Origin: RYN-122 sp963761655
Lineage (GTDB): Bacteria; Actinomycetota; Actinomycetes; Mycobacteriales; SCTD01
Length of the DNA stretch: 64,000 nucleotides
Direction of reading: 5' to 3'
Assembly (NCBI GenBank): GCA_963761655.1
Contig: CAVXHI010000010.1
Coordinates: 62,001-126,000 of the forward strand
Of this stretch, positions 61,607 through 64,000 are shown in pieces (position 1 is the first letter of the stretch; the number at the start of each line of letters is the position of its first letter). Made by a program: the position numbers and the translations under genes. The notes beneath the pieces were generated by a model that was not told where the DNA came from, made no database searches, and was given only the letters and a program-made list of their open reading frames with translations.

Positions 61607-62786
61607 GGTCCGGGTCCAGTCCGAGGTGGGGGAAGACGTGGCGCCGGGTCTCGGCCACGGCGCGGTCGAGGGCGTCGTCGGGGTCGCCGCTGCCGCCCTC
61701 CCAGGGCGTCCAGGTGGCGGGGGTGCCGTCGGTGAGGTCCGCCGGCCCGCGCTCGCCGGCCTTCTCCAGGGCGGTCTCGCGCCAGTCCGCGGGGGTGGCG
61801 CCGTCGACCTCGCCGCCGCCCACGACCTCGGCCAGCAGGTGGGTCCAGGCCCGCGGCACGACCTGCACGGGCTCGTAGCCGCCGCCGCCCGTGACGATCC
61901 ACTTCCCCCCGCAGAGCTCGTGGGCGAGCTCGTGCAGCAGCCGGTACGTCGTCCGCTGGCCGTCGACGCTGCACAGCAGGTGGGCCAGCGGGTCGAGCGC
62001 GTGGGTGTCGCAGCCGTGCTGGGTCAGCAGCACCTGGGGCCGGAACGCCCGGAGCGCCGGGGGGACGACGGCGGTGAAGGCGCGGAGCCACCCGGCGTCG
62101 CCGGTGCCGGCCGGCAGGGCGACGTTGACGTTGCTGCCCAGCGCCTCGTCGGTGCCGACCTGGTCGGCCCAGCCGGTGCCGGGGAACAGCGTGCGGCCGC
62201 TCTCGTGGAGGCTGACCGTCAGCACGCGGGGGTCGTCGTAGAAGGCGGCCTCGACGCCGTCGCCGTGGTGGACGTCGACGTCGACGTAGGCGACCCGGGT
62301 GGCGCCGGCCTGCAGCAGCCAGGCGATCGCGACGGCGGGGTCGTCGTAGACGCAGAAGCCGGACGCGCGGTCGCGCATGGCGTGGTGCAGGCCGCCGGAG
62401 AGGTTGACGGCGTGCTGGGCGGTGCCCTCCCAGACGGCCCGGGCGGCCTGGACGCTGGCGCCGGTGACCAGGGCGCTGGCCTCGTGCATCTGCGGGAAGA
62501 CGGGGACGTCGCCGGTGCCGAGGCCCCAGCGCAGGGACAGCCGGCCGAGGAGGTCGTCGGGCGCACGCTTGACCGAGGCGACGTAGAGCGGGTCGTGGAC
62601 GAGCTCGAGCAGGTCGTCGGGGGCGCTCTGCGGGGCCTGCACCCGCACGCCCGGACGGTCCAGGACGCCGACCTGCCGGGCCAGCTCCATCGTCAGCGCC
62701 AGCCGGACGGGCCGCATCGGGTGGCTGCGGCCGAAGTCGTAGGTGGCGAGGACGTCGTCGTGGACGACGAGCGTGCTGTCCGACAT
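61593..62786 (-). CDS. acuC: AcuC-like class I-type histone deacetylase family protein
   Basis: The 397-residue product has the zinc deacetylase core: NLSGGLHHAMRDRASGFCVY, VAYVDVDVHHGDGVEAAFYD, VSLHESGRTLFPGTG, LLTQHGCDTHALDPLAHLLC and WIVTGGGGYEPVQVVPRAWT. His pair, Asp-x-His and the final Tyr (GGGGY) are all present, so activity on acetyl-lysine is likely. AcuC controls acetyl-CoA synthetase in Bacillus; the target here is inferred. ATG 62786. Confidence 0.9.
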   Translation of the reverse strand: MSDSTLVVHDDVLATYDFGRSHPMRPVRLALTMELARQVGVLDRPGVRVQAPQSAPDDLLELVHDPLYVASVKRAPDDLLGRLSLRWGLGTGDVPVFPQMHEASALVTGASVQAARAVWEGTAQHAVNLSGGLHHAMRDRASGFCVYDDPAVAIAWLLQAGATRVAYVDVDVHHGDGVEAAFYDDPRVLTVSLHESGRTLFPGTGWADQVGTDEALGSNVNVALPAGTGDAGWLRAFTAVVPPALRAFRPQVLLTQHGCDTHALDPLAHLLCSVDGQRTTYRLLHELAHELCGGKWIVTGGGGYEPVQVVPRAWTHLLAEVVGGGEVDGATPADWRETALEKAGERGPADLTDGTPATWTPWEGGSGDPDDALDRAVAETRRHVFPHLGLDPDHEQG

Positions 62787-63974
62787 CTACTCGGTCCTCA
62801 GTGCCGTCACGGGGTCGAGTCTGCCCGCCCTCCGCGCCGGGACCACCCCGAAGAACAGGCCGACCGCCGCGCTCACGCTGAACGCCAGCAGCGGCGACCA
62901 CCACGTGACGACGGCGGGCAGCTGGGGCACCAGGCGGGACGCCCCGAGGGCCGTGCCGATGCCGAGCAGGATGCCGGTGACCCCGCCGATGCTCGTGAGC
63001 AGGACGGCCTCGAGCAGGAACTGCAGCAGGACGTCCTTCTGCCGGGCGCCGACCGCCTTGCGGAGCCCGATCTCGCGGGTCCGCTCCCGGACGCTCACCA
63101 GCATGATGTTGCTGACCCCGACGCCGCCGACCAGCAGGCTGATCCCCGCGATGGCGGACAGCACGACGGTCAGCAGCCCGAGGATCTTGCCGACCGTGCC
63201 GAGGATGTCGTCCTGGGTGACGGCGCTGAACTCCTCGTCGGGGTAGCGGTCCTGCAGGACGGCCAGCGCGGTGCGCCGGGTCCGGGGGATGTCGTCGGTG
63301 CTGTCCGCCTTGAGGGCGAGCGCGTCGACGGTGTCCTCGCCGAACAGCCGCTGCGCCGTCGTCACCGGGACGTGGACCTCGCTGTCGCGGCTCGCCCCGA
63401 GGCTGCCGCCGACGCTGCGGAACACGCCGATCACCCGGAACCGGACGCCGCCGACGGTCAGCTGCCGGCCGAGCGGGTCCGCCCCGGGGAACAGCGTCGA
63501 GGCGATCGCGCTGCCGAGGACCGCGACCCGACGCCGGGTGTCGACGTCGGTCTCGCGCAGGTAGCTGCCGCGGGCCAGCGGCCGGACGAAGACCTCGGGG
63601 ACGGCGGGGTTGGTGCCGTTCACGGTGGCGAACGCGCTGCGGCCCCCGGCGCGGACGGTCTCCCCGCTGGCGACGCTGACGGCGACCTCGCCCGGCTGGC
63701 CGAGCGCCCGGCCCACCCGGTCGGCGTCGGACAGCTGCAGCCGGCTCTTGGTCGGTGCGCTCCCGAGCTCGAGCTTGCCGGGGACGAGGATGACGAGGTT
63801 CGCCCCGAGCCCGTTGACCTGCGCCTCGACCTCCTGCTTGGCGCCGCTGCCGATCGCGCTGATGACGACGACGGCGGCCACCCCGATGACGACGCCGAGC
63901 ATCGTCAGGGCGCTGCGCAGCCGGTTCGCCCGCAGGGCGGTGACGGCGACCCGCCAGGCCTCGGCGAACCTCAC
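62787..63974 (-). CDS. MacB/FtsX-type ABC transporter permease
   Basis: The 395-residue product has an N-terminal helix (RLRSALTMLGVVIGVAAVVV), a large periplasmic-type domain (MacB core; VRPLARGSYLRETDVDTRRR, VRFRVIGVFRSVGGSLGASR) and three C-terminal helices (SAIAGISLLVGGVGVSNIML, then LLQFLLEAVLLTSIGGVTGI and LLAFSVSAAVGLFFGVVPAR). GTG 63974 overlaps the stop of the upstream gene (GTGA). The motif VSVRERTREIGLRKAVGARQ is the typical FtsX-family coupling region. Substrate unknown. Confidence 0.9.
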   Translation of the reverse strand: MRFAEAWRVAVTALRANRLRSALTMLGVVIGVAAVVVISAIGSGAKQEVEAQVNGLGANLVILVPGKLELGSAPTKSRLQLSDADRVGRALGQPGEVAVSVASGETVRAGGRSAFATVNGTNPAVPEVFVRPLARGSYLRETDVDTRRRVAVLGSAIASTLFPGADPLGRQLTVGGVRFRVIGVFRSVGGSLGASRDSEVHVPVTTAQRLFGEDTVDALALKADSTDDIPRTRRTALAVLQDRYPDEEFSAVTQDDILGTVGKILGLLTVVLSAIAGISLLVGGVGVSNIMLVSVRERTREIGLRKAVGARQKDVLLQFLLEAVLLTSIGGVTGILLGIGTALGASRLVPQLPAVVTWWSPLLAFSVSAAVGLFFGVVPARRAGRLDPVTALRTE

Positions 63975-64000
63975 GGCCGCTGCCCGTCGTCTTCCAGGCG
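63971..64000 (-). CDS. C-terminal end of the upstream gene, probably the ABC ATP-binding subunit
   Basis: Only nine codons and the stop are visible (RLEDDGQRP, TGA at 63971-63973). The 4-base overlap with the permease start and the usual gene order of MacB-type exporters suggest an ATP-binding protein, but no ATPase motif lies inside the window. Confidence 0.4.
   Translation of the reverse strand, partial: RLEDDGQRP

Overview
The window is very GC-rich and strongly biased to G/C at third codon positions. Its genes are tightly packed, with many 4-base ATGA/GTGA overlaps and frequent GTG starts. The hem genes, a BldN-like sigma factor, the 32-residue bS22 protein and an AcuC-like deacetylase point to an actinobacterium, probably a developmentally complex one. 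I cannot name the genus. No tRNA, rRNA, CRISPR array, integrase or transposase is visible, and no gene-free stretch exceeds 300 bases.

Left part (1-22,543). A conserved chromosomal block carries a histidine phosphatase (cut by the window edge), hemL, a VOC protein, an M18 aminopeptidase, small membrane proteins, acetyltransferases and a DUF222/HNH protein. It continues with the overlapping operon hemA-hemC-hemD-hemB, a glutaredoxin-family protein, an acyl-CoA ligase, a bifunctional penicillin-binding protein, a lone receiver protein, a BldN-type sigma factor, its likely membrane anti-sigma factor, an LPxTG surface protein and a HAD-IB phosphatase. Right part (57,411-64,000). Acyltransferase, epimerase, SAM hydrolase, bS22, an excisionase-like HTH protein, a phosphatase-family protein, AcuC and a MacB-type exporter. 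From memory, the order HTH-bS22-epimerase-acyltransferase ... HAD ... glutaredoxin-hemA-hemC-hemD-hemB ... hemL-phosphatase matches Mycobacterium tuberculosis Rv0500A to Rv0525. The middle of the window therefore looks like an insertion into a conserved neighbourhood.

Middle, first part (22,530-28,639). A DMT-type exporter, two tandem secreted collagen-like proteins and a LuxR-class two-component pair.

Middle, second part (28,647-57,414). A complete extracellular-type contractile injection system (eCIS, phage-tail-like) of the actinobacterial kind. It has a sheath, two tube proteins, tail-assembly proteins, a DUF4157-type protein, a LysM hub protein, a VgrG-like hub/spike, a PAAR-like tip, a gp25 wedge, a gp6-like baseplate protein joined to a tail protein I domain, a DUF4255 cap protein, AAA+ ATPases and a zinc-ribbon/transmembrane/discoidin-like protein in place of tail fibres. 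Between the regulators and the structural genes lie two candidate cargo modules. One encodes an acidic small protein and a protein with an HSSFLGG...SGHYRP signature. The other encodes an 843-residue orphan protein overlapping a YbjN/type-III-chaperone-like gene.

Main new observation. A 14-bp palindrome, TGCCYCTWSRGGCA, sits about 80-110 bp upstream of four eCIS transcription units: the LuxR-type regulator, cargo module 1, cargo module 2 and the sheath operon. A decayed copy lies in front of a frameshifted duplicate of the regulator. It looks like the operator of an eCIS-specific regulon. Separately, BldN-type promoter sequences lie upstream of the anti-sigma gene and the LPxTG gene.

Caveat. 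At least ten genes, including the normally indispensable hemL, are broken by single-base indels. This pattern suggests sequencing or assembly error more than gene death, so the broken genes are described as single loci.
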